Below, piece after piece: positions 23,365-34,883 of a stretch of DNA of 64,000 nt; positions within the stretch are counted from its first letter, which is position 1, and the number at the start of each line of letters is the position of its first letter. This DNA is from Krasilnikovozyma curviuscula (taxonomy: Eukaryota > Basidiomycota > Tremellomycetes > Cystofilobasidiales > Mrakiaceae). The translations under genes and the position numbers were made by a program. Where the stretch lies: assembly GCA_014825775.1 (NCBI GenBank), contig MVAQ01000014.1, positions 62,001 to 126,000 of the forward strand, in the 5' to 3' direction. Below the pieces are notes generated by a model. It did no database searches, had not been told where the DNA came from, and was given only the letters and a program-made list of their open reading frames with translations.

Positions 23365-24401
23365 TCATCCAATCAACGGGTTCGCACTTCTTGTTTCCCT
23401 CCTCGCTTTCTCTTCTTCTTCAATCTTCAACCGACTTTGTTCCTGCTCTATTCTCTCGCGGCGCTGGAGGGTGAAAGCTGAGACTTCTGCTACTCTTGGG
23501 TATTTCTCGTTGAGTTGAGAAAGGAGAAGAGATACTTTTTGTCGAGTCAAGGCGGCATCGATTTTCTGGTTGCGTCGGAGGACAGAGCAGGGGTGAATCG
23601 CACGAAAGACGAGGATGCGGGACAGATAATCAGACGAGGTCAGCACTGGCTAATGTCCATAGAAAGAGAAGAGCAAAGTAATTACCTCCTCTTCACCGAC
23701 TAAATTCCGATAGCAAAAGCGGGAGAGAAAAGAAAGTGCAGGTGAATAATTACTATCAGCGGAAGATCTTTTCGGCTATACTGACTATGCCACCACAATA
23801 CTGCCAATCCTAGGAGAGCAAGACCCAGCCCAAACAGGCCGTTTTCTTCCCTCGGCCCAGGTGTGACCCTTGCGTTAGCTTCGTACTCGTATGGATGTTT
23901 CGGTGGCTGAGGTGGAATATGCAAAGGGTAGAGCTCAGAGATGTTGAGTTCGTATATTTTCCTCCAAAGAGAAACTCTGGGCTGAAGAGATGGTGTTGAG
24001 AGTGGGTTCGGTGGGATCGGTTGAGGAAGTTGGTGCTGTTGTGACTGAGAGTGGGGAAGCTGAGCCTCTTGTTGCGAGTGCGAGTCTAGCTGGGTCGATT
24101 GCTGCTGTTGGTACTGCTGCTGGGAAACTGAAGTTTCCTCATCTGTGAATGTCGTGGTGGTGGTGGTTGTGGTGGTAGTTGGATCTGCTAGTCGCTGACC
24201 TGGAAGTCTCATCTTGGGACGGGGTCGAGCTAGGGTTCGGGGTATCCTCTCTCCAGAACGACTATGGTCATCATCTTCATCTGGATAATCTCTCTGTCTA
24301 ATGATTGGTGTTGAGGAAACGCTCCTTCGAGAGACAACCATCGAAGAGAGATAAACGTTCGAAAAACGCAGTGAAGGACAAGCCCTGATCAAGCCCTTCA
24401 T
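23365..24401 (-). CDS. Single-pass, probably mitochondrial protein of unknown function
   Basis: I do not recognise the family. The N-terminus (MKGLIRACPSLRFSNVYLSS, then VVSRRSVSSTP) is rich in Arg and Ser and poor in acidic residues, as for a mitochondrial targeting sequence. Next come a poly-Thr tract (about ten Thr, coded near 24151-24180), a Gln-rich stretch, and a segment with YELNISELYPLHIPPQPP. One hydrophobic helix, LFGLGLALLGLAVLWW, follows. The C-terminal part is charged and helical (RQKVSLLLSQLNEKYP, QRRERIEQEQSRLKIEEEEK). Splicing adds a 14-nt exon at 23686-23699: WWH|I and GEEE|PVLTSSDYLSRIL, both joins in frame. The stop is at 23365. It could be an inner-membrane protein with a soluble tail; this is inference. 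Confidence 0.72.
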
Positions 24402-25078
24402 CCTGAACACATAGCAGAGAAACATTAGAGGCAGTTGAAGATCATTGGTGTACATTTCAGCTTACCTTTCTAAGTCCTTCTTGGGTTTTTGGCGAGTAAC
24501 TGAAGATTAATCTAGGGGGGTAAAAGGTGGGGAAAGAGGGCTGCCGGGAGCACTCAATGCAGGGGAGCAGAGACTTAGAATACAGAAGGGGCCAGTGAAG
24601 TGTGCAAAAGCTCGAACAAACAAAGAAAAGAGAGATGTGAGGAGAGCAAGTTTGGTTCCAACTCTTGCCAGTGCGCTGATTCTTGCAGCTGAGGGTGGCG
24701 TCTCAGAGAGTTTCATGACACTGAACGGCTGACAGTGATTAGGTACGGGGCGAGTCTTGAATAAGAATACATGGATTAGAGATGAGACTACAGAATGGAC
24801 AGCTGGTGTACCAATGGTGTCAGCTAGCATGAATGTGCCTTGGAGACTATCAGACGCGAGGTAGAGGGACAAGCGTAATAGTCCAGGTTAAAAGCTAATG
24901 ACTTCTTACAGAATGCAAAACACCGTGATTTGGAGCTACAGTTGTATTGTGTTCGTACCGCGCTCTATCTTATCTAACCCTTGATTCGTTTGCACCTCGA
25001 GCCACCATTCAACCGATATTATCGCCTCGTTTCGCACGTCGTTGGGTGACTCGACCCATATCCATTTCATTTCTCGAA
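24402..25078. promoter_or_regulatory. Divergent promoter between the mitochondrial-type gene and the phosphatase gene
   Basis: About 680 bases between two divergent starts. The minus-strand open frame 24507-24872 has no domain. Upstream of 25079 a frame continues open from 24947 without an intron, so an upstream ATG for the phosphatase cannot be ruled out. Confidence 0.35.
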
Positions 25079-26796
25079 ATGCCAGCTACTTTCGAGGTGA
25101 GCAGCACGCACTTCTTACGTATGTTCATACTTAGCTAACGGACGGTGTTCGTTCTGGATCCAGCACGTCGCTGGCTTCTTTCACCAAGACGTCCTCGCTC
25201 CTCTGTATGCTGCTGAGACCGCTGTAAGCACCAATTTACCTACTTCGCGAAAGGATCAAAGTTTCACGTCTTGTCATATTGCAGCTCGACAGGTCGTTTG
25301 GACTCCTCGAGGAATCCCCAGACCGATGGCCCAAGTTCATCGCCAAACTGAAAGGTCAGGCTACTAACCAGCTTTCACATCCTCGAAGAGGACTCATGCT
25401 GACTTGGTCTTCTGTGAATAATGTCTTGGTGTCTATAGCTATGAACGAAGAAGCTCCAGCTGGCGTGTCCTACAAAATGGTGAGTTGATAGATTGGTTAT
25501 GCGGCCAGCGTCATGGTCGAGTGAGTCAGTATGGAGTCAAAACATGTATTCACCGCTGGTTTGGACAAAGATGATAATTGGAAAAGGGAACTCTCATCTG
25601 ATTCGTTCTTTTTACTGCTAGATCTGGTTCGGAAGACACGGTCAAGGCTTCCACAACGTTGCAGAAGTGAAGTACAGCGCCGAAGGAACTTGGGAGCATC
25701 ACTGGGGAAAGCTCAACACTGATGGAAACATGTACGTCCTGTCTTCCAACGAAAGCTTTCAATTGACTCTAAGGTAATGACTGTCGGTGTCATATTCTCT
25801 TTGCTTCATCCCTTCGTCGACACACGACTTGCCAATCACCACTTAACAGCGTTTGGGGTCCTGACCCGCTCCTTACGTCCATCGGTGAAGGTCAAGCACG
25901 AGCAATCTCAGCAGCGTGGGAGACGCAGCTTCCACTTGGAATTCCTGTCCCAACGCGCTGGTTCGTCTCGCCCTTGACGCGGACGTGTAACACCCTTACC
26001 CTTAGCATGGCCAGCGTTTGGGGTCCCGAGGGTGCGAAGGGGAAGGGTGTCAGGGTGCTAGAGAACTTGAGAGAGGTTTGTGGGATGCACACTTGGTTCG
26101 TGGTCACTCTCTTACCTTGTCTGGTGATGCGAAAAGCGACTGACGCTATTTATTGTCTTGGATGGCAACAGTGATAAACGATCACCACTGTCTGTAACGA
26201 GACAACGTTTCCCAAACTTTGTCACCGAAGTCACGGAAGACCGCAACAAAGGCTGTTACTCAGAAGACGGTACGTCCCCAGCACTTTTTTTATCTTGCTT
26301 GCGACCAACTCTCGTCTATTAGGCTTCAAGCTGATTTATTCTTCATCACTCAACTTTTCTTTAACCTGGTAAAATGTATTTGGACTTATGGTGCCCAGAT
26401 ACGTACTGGAACCCAATCAGGCATGAGACGGACGAGGAACAACAATCACGAATGCACGCCGTGTTCTCCGAAGTTTGGGAGTACGATGATCTAGGTTCGT
26501 CTTTCAGCTTCTTTATCTCTTCCTCTCTTCCTCTAGTGTTGCTCCAAAGCTTACCTCTGTGTCAAACTTGGGGGTGGTGCACCAGCTGTCAGTTTGACGG
26601 CCCACGCGTATGTCCTTCTCTTTGTCGGCCTGATATTCGTTCACCCGTTGACAAACTCCTCTTTGTTTGTTTTGTTGGATTCGCTCGCTCACATAGTGGT
26701 ATCATGCGAGCAGCTTTCGCCGTCCTCAACCATCCCTTGTACAAGATAGTCACTGGAGAGCTGGTGCCTATGGTTGTGATGAGAAAAGAAACCTAG
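25079..26796 (+). CDS. Histidine phosphatase family (phosphoglycerate mutase-like) protein
   Basis: A member of the RHG/PGAM superfamily, close to yeast Pmu1-like enzymes by its motifs. The phospho-acceptor motif is in IWFGRHGQGFHNVAE. A later exon gives the second arginine region REVCGMHTCDKRSP, and the last part reads VSLTAHAGIMRAAF, with the second catalytic histidine. The C-terminus is GELVPMVVMRKET. Eight introns are supported, among them ETA|LDRS, YKM|IWFGR, GN|IVWGP, HTC|DKRSP, EDG|DTYWNP, YDDL|AVSLTAHA and HA|GIMRAAF, each with GT..AG ends and the frame kept. The start at 25079 (MPATFEHVAGFFHQD) is the nearest ATG; an in-frame ATG at 24947 would add 44 residues. Its substrate is not clear; cytosolic phosphatase activity is the family expectation. 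Confidence 0.85.
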
Positions 26797-27403
26797 TTTG
26801 AACTCAGTAGATAGGCTTAGATACAAAGAGTAGAGCCTGAACAGGTAGATACAGGTTCAGAACAGATGGGAGTAAATGTTGCATCAAGAGGGTTGAGTCT
26901 TTATGAGTAGGACTTTTCTCTTGGATATTTCGTCTTGCAGCCGGTCAACACAACACATTAGCTAGTCTGTGATCTTATAGCTTTTCCCATGATGGAACCG
27001 CACGAAGAAGTTCAACATAAAATGTGCAAGAAATGCTCTCGCCACAGTAGTGTTTTCAGCGGTTGACCTTCCGCTCGTCATTTCGAAAGTGCTAACCACA
27101 CTGACAAGCATTGGCTCATCTTCCACGTCCGTCAGATACAAAGTAGCTCTTCAAAGCCCCACTGTGCGACCAGAGATTCGCTGCGAAAATTATCTGACTC
27201 GTCAGTCCTTGCCGAGTCAAGTTCGTTCGAGCGGCCTTCTAAATTTCAGTGACTCAATCAAGACTTGATCCAACCACAGCGGCCCCTATCAGTGCAGCAC
27301 CACTATCCCAAGGAATTAGTTTCGTGAGTTCCCTTCCTTTCGCCCACTTGATCTAAATTATTTACTCATCCTCCTTCCCGTTTCAGAATTTCCTACCAGC
27401 AAC
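26797..27403. other. Leader region of the acyltransferase gene
   Basis: About 600 bases after the phosphatase stop. A GT..AG pair (GTGAGTTCCC near 27320 and TTTCAG near 27386) fits an intron in the 5' leader of the acyltransferase gene. The open frame at 27050-27268 has no domain. Confidence 0.4.
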
Positions 27404-28971
27404 ATGACCATCAACAGAGAAGAAAATGACCAGCTTGGGTTCTTTGGTTTGTGTTGCTCTTTCCGTTTTCTTAAGTTATAGACTATCTGGAGCTGAATCT
27501 GATGAACTTGCCTGGGTTAGAAAAATGGAGCGTCGGCAGACACAACCTCACTATGTACCTTAATGTCCTAATCGGGCTCACCTACATACCACCTCCATCA
27601 ATCGATACTGAATCTCAGCTCAAAAGTGCTATTTTGGGGGCGGTTGTAAGAGTCATTGAAGACGTGCCTGAAGCACACTTGCTCGCCTGCTCCGTCGTCG
27701 ACCACCGCACACCTGCACCTTACTGGACTCGACTCAGAAAATTGGACGTCACCCGCTGCGTTCAGTTTAAAGAAGTGGATGGAGACGACTTCAGTGAAGT
27801 TGGTTTGGAAAATGTCATTGAAGAGTGCCATTCAACACCGTTCGAGACGACAGATTTGAGTTTGCCGCTCTGGAGATTAGTGATCGTTGCTCTGAAGAAG
27901 GATAGTGGGAAAGGGAAATTCATGGCGGTGTTTGTGTTCCACCACGCCTTGGCTGATGGAATGTCAGGTGTCGCTTTCCACAAACATCTGCTCGCAGCTC
28001 TGGAATCTTCGTCAGTGTCAGCGTCAACATCAACCACCTTTATTGCTCAACCACCACACTCCCTCCCGTTCATCCTTCCAATTGAAAAATCAGTCAAGCC
28101 TTCATCTGACCTGGGCGAAGTCAAACCCACACCCCTGCTTGGTCACTACCAAGGCGTTTCCGACCGGCCATCTCCTCCACCCAAGCTTTCTCCCGGCCTC
28201 TCAAAATACCCGATTCAAGGAACTAGATCCAAAATTATTCAAATCCCAGCTGATCAGTATTCCAACTTCAGAAGCTTCATCAAGCGCGAAAGGGTCTCCC
28301 CGACCGCATTCATAGAGAGCTTGTTTGCTTACGCCTTCTGGAGGTCATTCCCAGCTTCCAGAGCCCCTGGTGCCGGGCCAATCAAAGCTTGTGTCCCAAT
28401 GAACCTAAGAGCAATCTGTGAACCTACACCTGTCAGCTGGAAGGCGATTGGTAACTGGGCTGGGTGTTGGGATCAATATTCGACTTATCCTACCACTTTC
28501 AACAATGCAGAAGAGGAGAAACAATATCTAAATTACCCACTCGATCAAATATCAGCAATGTTTAAGTCTTCACCAATTCACGACATGACCCAAGACCTCA
28601 CCAAAGTTCTTGCGTCTAACGAAGCGAGGCTCAAAGGTGTCCAAGATGTCGTCAGTGTGTCATCGATTACCCAACCGCTGGAGGAGTACTTCTGCAACAG
28701 ACTTCTAGATGCGTCTCCACCCGTCAGAGGGTACACTATCGAGGTCACCAACGCTGGTCGTAATTTCGACCCAACCACGACAGCTTGGAAAACCAAGGAG
28801 GCTATCTTCAGTCAGTCTTCTGGGCCCATCGCGGCATTGTTGGCGAGCTGTTCCATTGCGACTGCGGATGGTGGGTTAATGATTGGTTGGACTTGGGAGG
28901 AAGGTAGTTTGAGAGACGGAGGTGTGGAGAGTGTGAGAAATGTGTTTAGAGAGGTCTTCAAGGCTTTCTGA
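27404..28971 (+). CDS. Alcohol acetyltransferase-like (condensation-type) acyltransferase
   Basis: A BAHD/condensation-fold enzyme of the fungal alcohol acetyltransferase family, which moves acetyl groups from acetyl-CoA to alcohols to make esters. The catalytic motif HHALADGMSG (HHxxxDG) lies near the middle of the N-terminal half, after LWRLVIVALKK and FMAVFVF. The N-terminus reads MTINREENDQLGFFD, then YLELNLMNLPGLEKWSVGRHN, as in this family. One short intron (GTTTGTGT...TTATAG, 27447-27481) keeps the frame (FF|D). The remaining coding part is a single exon ending KAF. The length of about 500 residues is typical. The site and substrate are open; volatile ester formation or detoxification of alcohols is the usual role. 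Its phosphatase and SulP neighbours do not suggest a pathway. Confidence 0.8.
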
Positions 28972-29848
28972 AAGTGAAAGGGTTCATTTGGTGAGTCTTA
29001 CTGCGGCGTTCTACCTGGTGAAGTTGGCTGACTCTCGTGTGATTTTGCGCCTGCTTTTGCTAATGGGAATGATTTGGAATGCGATGTCGCGTCGATGGCG
29101 ACTTCTTTCGTCGTACAGGCTGCAATGGTTAGGTGATCTCAATAATGTCACCTCATAGTCTCTGCGTGCACTCACGCCTTCCCATCGCAACAGCCGCCTA
29201 GAAAACAACGTTGCAGCAGTTTTGTGTCACGTCATGTTGCCTACCCCGCAATCAACTCTATTCTTCGAGAAGTAAAATTTCAAATCTATGTTAGATTTGC
29301 CAGCCGGTTTTTCACCTTGTATAGACATCTAGATGCGTAGATTGCTCGTAGCATCCAGTAGGTGTATATTAGGCACCAGCAAGGCTTCCGGACACCTCAA
29401 TTCCAAGCGCTGTTATACAAGCTTAATTTCTCGCCACCAGAGCTTCAAGTTTTTCACCATCTCGACTGGACGGACAATCCGAAGCTTTCACCCTCGAACA
29501 CAATCCTTCGAATAAGCCTTGCTGAGCTTCTCTTCGGCTAGCTTGAGCTTTGATCAATTTTGAAGCTTCTGTGGTCGTGAGTGAAATATCGTTACTAGTT
29601 GCTGAGATCCCTCGGTTGACCGCTCATCATCTTTGTTAGTCTCAGCAGCAAAACCAGGAATCTCGATCCTGTGCTTAGGAAGATTTATCTCTCCTCCTGT
29701 TAGAGTAACAACAGAAAAAAAAGTTGCGAATTCTGTTTCTAATTTCTTGAACATCTGTCTTTTCCCTTCACGACTGAAGGAACACTTCGATTCAATTTCA
29801 CCTTCTGGCTTTCCAAAACCTGAAACCCGATCATAATCAGATTTCAGC
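28972..29848. other. No supported gene
   Basis: About 880 bases between two plus-strand genes. The open frames here (29333-29515 plus, 29554-29850 minus, and others) lack domains and splice structure. The minus-strand frame ends its start codon over the start of the SulP gene, so it is likely chance. The region probably holds the SulP promoter. Confidence 0.4.
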
Positions 29849-32800
29849 ATGCCAGCTCGAACTTCGGTGTCATATCAGTCGAAGGACAACCAAATCGCTT
29901 CCTCCTTGCCTTCGTCCCACCCACGGGGGTTCCGCAGCAGGATAGCGTCAGGAGGGAATACATCAAGCTCCGGATTCAACTTTCGACAGAGCTTGGGTAG
30001 TGGTTTTGAGGGTATGACAAGAGCAGACTCTGATTCTGCATCTGGGTTCTCGAGGCACACTACAGCTTTCACGCATCAGAGCACTGTTGGAGATGAAGAG
30101 TCGGAGGTTGGCGTAGCTCCCAACGAGCAGGCATTGGCTAGTGGGATATCCAGAATCAGTGCAGAGAGCTCAGACAAAGGGTAAGTATTGACTGCATACC
30201 GTTTTTGGTGCTGCTTGGTTCTGGCAAGTTTAGAGAGTATTCTGACCACCTCCTTCTCTCTCACTTTCCTTCATAATATTGTCAGTGCCTTCACTCCTAT
30301 GTCTTTCACCCAGTCAGCAGCAGCCATTCGAGCATCAACGGCACGTCTGGCCGATTTGGCTGGCCAGGACCACAATGAATCTGCATCAGACCTACGACAA
30401 AGTCGACGACGAGAGTCTGTTTCATCAGGCTCAAATAGAAATCGATCAAGAAGCGCCGGTAGGGCCAGAGGCCTCAGTATGAGCTCAAATGGCACCGAAG
30501 GCATGTCGTCAATTGGAGCAGTGGCTCAAGCACCAACACCTCAAGCCGTCCCAGTGTCAGTTGCATCCACTTTACCCGTCGTCAAATCTTCACCATCACC
30601 ACCTTTTAAAGCCTCAGGATCACCATCTGGTCTTACTCTTATGATGCAAAATAACAACGGCCAAAATTTATCCTCATCATCGTCAGCGAAATCAATTGCA
30701 GACAACGCCACTGAAGTGCAAGAAACATCAAAAGTGTCTGGAGAGTTCGAAGACCATGGGATTCCGGATATTGTTATCCAGTCGTACGGATCTCAAACTC
30801 ACCTGTACACCGCGTCACCGAAATACACGTCATCAAAACGAAGTCTGCCCATCAACGACACCAACGACAACCAGCGCTCCGACGCTGACGAGCGAACTCC
30901 TCTGATCCCAACACCACTTCACCCTACCGAACCAAAGTCTCTTGTATCTCGACTCAGACTACCTGCCTACAAATCCTTCTCCATACCCAAACGGCCTTCG
31001 TTGGCAACAGTTATTGAGGAGGCAGTCACAAAACCAGTCAAGATCTTACCGGCAGTCCTTCTCGGCCTGTTATTGAATGTATTGGATGGTGTCAGTTATG
31101 GAATGATCACGTTTCCAACGACGTTGGTTTTTAATGACTTCGGGAGTATTGGTGTTTCCATGTTTTTCATGAGGTGAGCTTGTTTTGGTAACCCACCATT
31201 GTGAAGATCATAATCATTTAACATTCTTTTCATTCTTCCGTCAATTCTCTCAGTTGTATTGTGTCTCAGTTGGTGTTTACGTGTGGTGGATCTATCTTCG
31301 TCGCTGGTAACGGCTCGATGATGATTGTTAGTCCTCTGCTTCCCACTCCAAAGATGTCTCAATGCTGACCGTAATTATTCGTTACCATTTGTAGGAAGCG
31401 GTTCCATTCTTTCACGTTATAGTTCAGACTATCACCAATAGAGTCGGAGAAGAGAACCCACAATCAGTCGTCGCAACGACAATGGTCGCAATGGCGTTCA
31501 GTTCGATGTTGACCGGTCTTGTATTCTTCATCCTTGGTCACTGGAAGCTTGGCAAACTGGTTGGATTCTTCCCTCGTCATATCCTTGTTGGAGCTATTGG
31601 TGGTGTTGGAGTTTTCTTAGTCAAGACTGGGTGAGTTTTCGTTGCTATCTAAGTGTTCCAGGAATAGCTGACAACTGACATCAACACTTACTTTAGTCTT
31701 GAGGTTTCCGCTGGTCTGGAAGGCGAAGGTATCACTCTCACTATGGATTGCTTGCACTCGTTCTTCGGGTCGATTGAGGCGGTTCTCCTCTGGACGATAC
31801 CGTTCTGCCTTGCTTTGGCGCTCAAGTTTTTCCAACATTTCTTCAAGCATGAACTCCTCTTCCCAGGGTACTTCGTATCCATCGCAATCATCTTTTACAT
31901 TGTCGTATTTTCCGCTCGGCTACAATGGCAGAGTTTGAGAGATCGAGGTTGGGTGTTTGATGTAGGAGCAACCGCTGAGCCTTGGTACACTTTCTACACG
32001 TTATATGGTAAGTGATGTCCTCGATCGTACTTATGCTCTTTTGTGCTGACACTGGATGTTACAGACTTCCGTCAAACACATTGGGGAGCATTCGTTGATG
32101 CACTTCCAACGCAATGCGCCCTCGTCTTCTTCGGAATTCTTCACGTTCCTCTGAACGTACCCGCCCTCGGTCTTTCTCTCAAAGAAGACAATGTTGACCT
32201 GGACAGAGAATTGGTTGCTCATGGTGGATCCAACTTCTTGGCTGGTGTATTTGGCACTGTTCCAAACTATCTCTGCTACGTCAACTCGGTACTTTTCTAT
32301 CGTCTAGGGGGAAACACCAGGCTCGCCGGATTGATGTTAACTGTTGCGACTGCTGGAATTATGTTTGCTGGGCCGAATCTCATTGGATTCCTTCGTTAGT
32401 TTTTCCTGATTTTGACTGAGTGACGACCATTGCTGACGGAACCCTTTTCGCAGCCGTCTGCCTTGTTGGTGCTCTCATCTTCGTTCTTGGCTTTGAACTC
32501 TGTATCGAGGTCTGTCATTAGACTCTACTTCTTTCTGATACTGGGTTATTGACATAATTTTGTTGCAGGCTCTGTGGGATACTAAATCTCAAGTCAATCG
32601 ATTTGAGTACTTCACCATTTGGGTCATCGTTTTCGGTATGACCTACTTCGACTTCGTCGTTGGTCTGTTCCTTGGCATCGTGCTCGCATGTGTATTCTTT
32701 GTTGTTCAATCCTCACGTAGAAAAGCAATTAGGGCGGCTTTCAGCGGTGCCTCAACAACTTCCACCGTTCGAAGACCATACCAGCAGAAGGCGTTCATTC

Positions 32801-34144
32801 AGGATGTTGGATCCCAAACTCAAATCATCAAGCTCCAAGGATTCTTGTTCTTTGGAACAATTAACTCTGTGGAGAATGATATTAGGACGCTCCTCGATGA
32901 TGCAGCTTGGAAGCAGAACCCGATCCGGTTCTTGATTCTGGATCTCTGGCTTGTGTACGGGTTAGACTATTCGGCTGCGGAAGCGTTCGTGAGGATCCAC
33001 AGATTGTTGGAGGAGAAGAAAGTACTTTTGATCCTTTGTGGTTCTCATCCTGACAAGCCCGTTGGCCAAGCCCTGCAGAGGGTAGGACTATGGAAGGATC
33101 GGGAAGATAAAAGAGTCGAAGTCTTGAAGGACTTGAACGAAGCTCTAGAGTGGACTGAAAATGCGTACTTGTAAGTGAAACACTGTTTCTTAGCTTTCAA
33201 GTTGTTACTCACCACTCCAACATATCTGACAGAAATTCATTCTACATTGGACGTCACCCACCGCCGGAACCCACTCCTGAGGACCCTGCCATACTTACAG
33301 GTAAGTACTACTGAGACTTTGTCCTACACATTGCTGATTTATTTGTTTTGTAGCATATGCACTTCCGTTCAAGCCTCAGTTCAGCCTCGGAGACGCCTTT
33401 GAGAACAGCCCAAGACGAAATCATCTTGTCAAAGCTGGCGACGCAACCATCATCGAGCAGCCTACATCACAGTCACCACCACCACCTTCTGAACGACTTG
33501 CACAGTCACCTTTGTCTTCTTCTGTATCTGCTGCTGCCGTCAACGGTTCTTTCGAAACGGCATCCCTCTCGATCTTGTTGAAGACTTTCTCAGCATACAC
33601 GGATCTCAAATCCGAATTTTTCGTCAACATCTGCCCTTATCTAGAGATGTGCCATGTGGATGCTGGTGATGTTTTGTGGAATCAAGGCGACGAGGCGGAT
33701 GGTCTATATGTCATCGAGCATGGTGTGCTAAAGGCAACCTACGCTTTCGACATGTACGAAAGAGAAGTGAGTAAAAAATGCAGTACGTTCCCTGCTATCC
33801 ACCTAGAGAGCTGACTGAATTTCAATAGGTGGAAGAAACTATGGTAGCTGGTGTCGTGGCTGGTGAACTTTCCTTCCTCTCCAGGTCTACAAGAAACGCT
33901 AGAGTCACGGTTGAATCTACCGCAACACTGTGGAAAATGGACACCGGATCTTTCCAAAATCTTGCCAAGGATCTACCCTATATACATAGGGAGTGGGTGA
34001 CGATATTGCTTCGAGGTGGGTGCTGATCTTTGTTTCTCCCTCCGCATCCACCATCATGTGTTTCTGATCACTGGTTGTCTCTCTGCAGTTGCGAGTGAAG
34101 AACAAGAAGTTCTGTCGTCGCACATGGTAGCTGTACTCTCCTAA
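29849..34144 (+). CDS. SulP/SLC26-type transporter with STAS and cyclic-nucleotide-binding domains
   Basis: A membrane protein of the SulP family, with the domain order of yeast Ygr125w/Vsb1 (vacuolar, linked to basic amino acid storage). A long Ser-rich N-terminal tail precedes the membrane part, which begins [20 protein letters not shown], then [14 protein letters not shown]. The STAS domain reads [15 protein letters not shown] and, later, [17 protein letters not shown] cyclic-nucleotide-binding fold follows at the C-terminus ([50 protein letters not shown]). Introns are many and short; joins checked include [36 protein letters not shown] and [10 protein letters not shown]. The stop is at 34142-34144. 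Total length is about 1,150 residues (estimate). Sulfate transport is the superfamily function; for this subfamily a vacuolar role is better supported by the yeast protein. Upstream the gene stands alone. Confidence 0.85.
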
Positions 34145-34883
34145 CCAACCCAAGGAAAGACTACCTTTCAATACCATTACTTCATTTTATTTTTTATTTT
34201 TGTTTATCTTACTTTAAAGCGACGCATTACATCAAACCGCATAAAAAATCAACATCAATGATCGTAGACTTTTTTTGTAACCTTTTTATTCTTGTAAACA
34301 ACAGCCTGTGTTTTTCATCCATTGGCCATCCTCATGGAAGCTTTGCCTAATGGCTGGGTGCGCATTTGGTATGGCACCAGGGGTCGAGATGCTGCAGGGA
34401 GTCGAAGCTTGGAGAGGAAAATATAACCGTCTTTGTTTCCTTTTCCGATACCTTCAGATGTTCTCTATCAGTACAGTCAAAACAGTGCGCCCGATCAAAA
34501 TTAGGGTTTGCAATGTCTGAAACGCGGGGCGTGAGCTAACATAAAAACGGGGCGCTCTGTTGTGACGCACTAGCAGCTCGAGAAAATCCGACACCCCTTC
34601 TTCGAAGTTTCTGCCGTCAACCTTCAAAAGAAAACTCTATAAAAGGTCAGCATAAGGTCCTTTTCTTTTAGCTTTCGATAATGAAGATTGTTGACTCCGA
34701 GACTCCACCATATAGTACTTGCTTGTTCCTCTACTTGGCCTTGCCTTGGCTCCCTCACTTTCATTTAAATCCCCCGACTTCCCGTCCCGATCAAAAAGGA
34801 AAGACACCCACTCCTCTATCTGTATCCAAGGTTGAATATTTGTCCAGAAGAGCAGGGAAGGACCTAGCAGTGCGTCGACAGAA
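34145..34883. promoter_or_regulatory. Spacer with 3' end of SulP gene and next promoter
   Basis: About 740 bases with no supported gene. The T-rich and A/T-rich start, just after 34144, looks like the 3' untranslated region. The open frames at 34308-34520 and 34681-34887 are short and carry no domain. Confidence 0.35.

Noticed and set aside
29333..29515. 60-codon frame with an Arg-rich, presequence-like start
   Set aside because: Too short, with no downstream exon that can be joined in frame and no recognisable domain.
29554..29850. Minus-strand frame of 98 codons overlapping the start of the SulP gene
   Set aside because: The two start codons overlap and no domain is seen; antisense chance frame is more likely.
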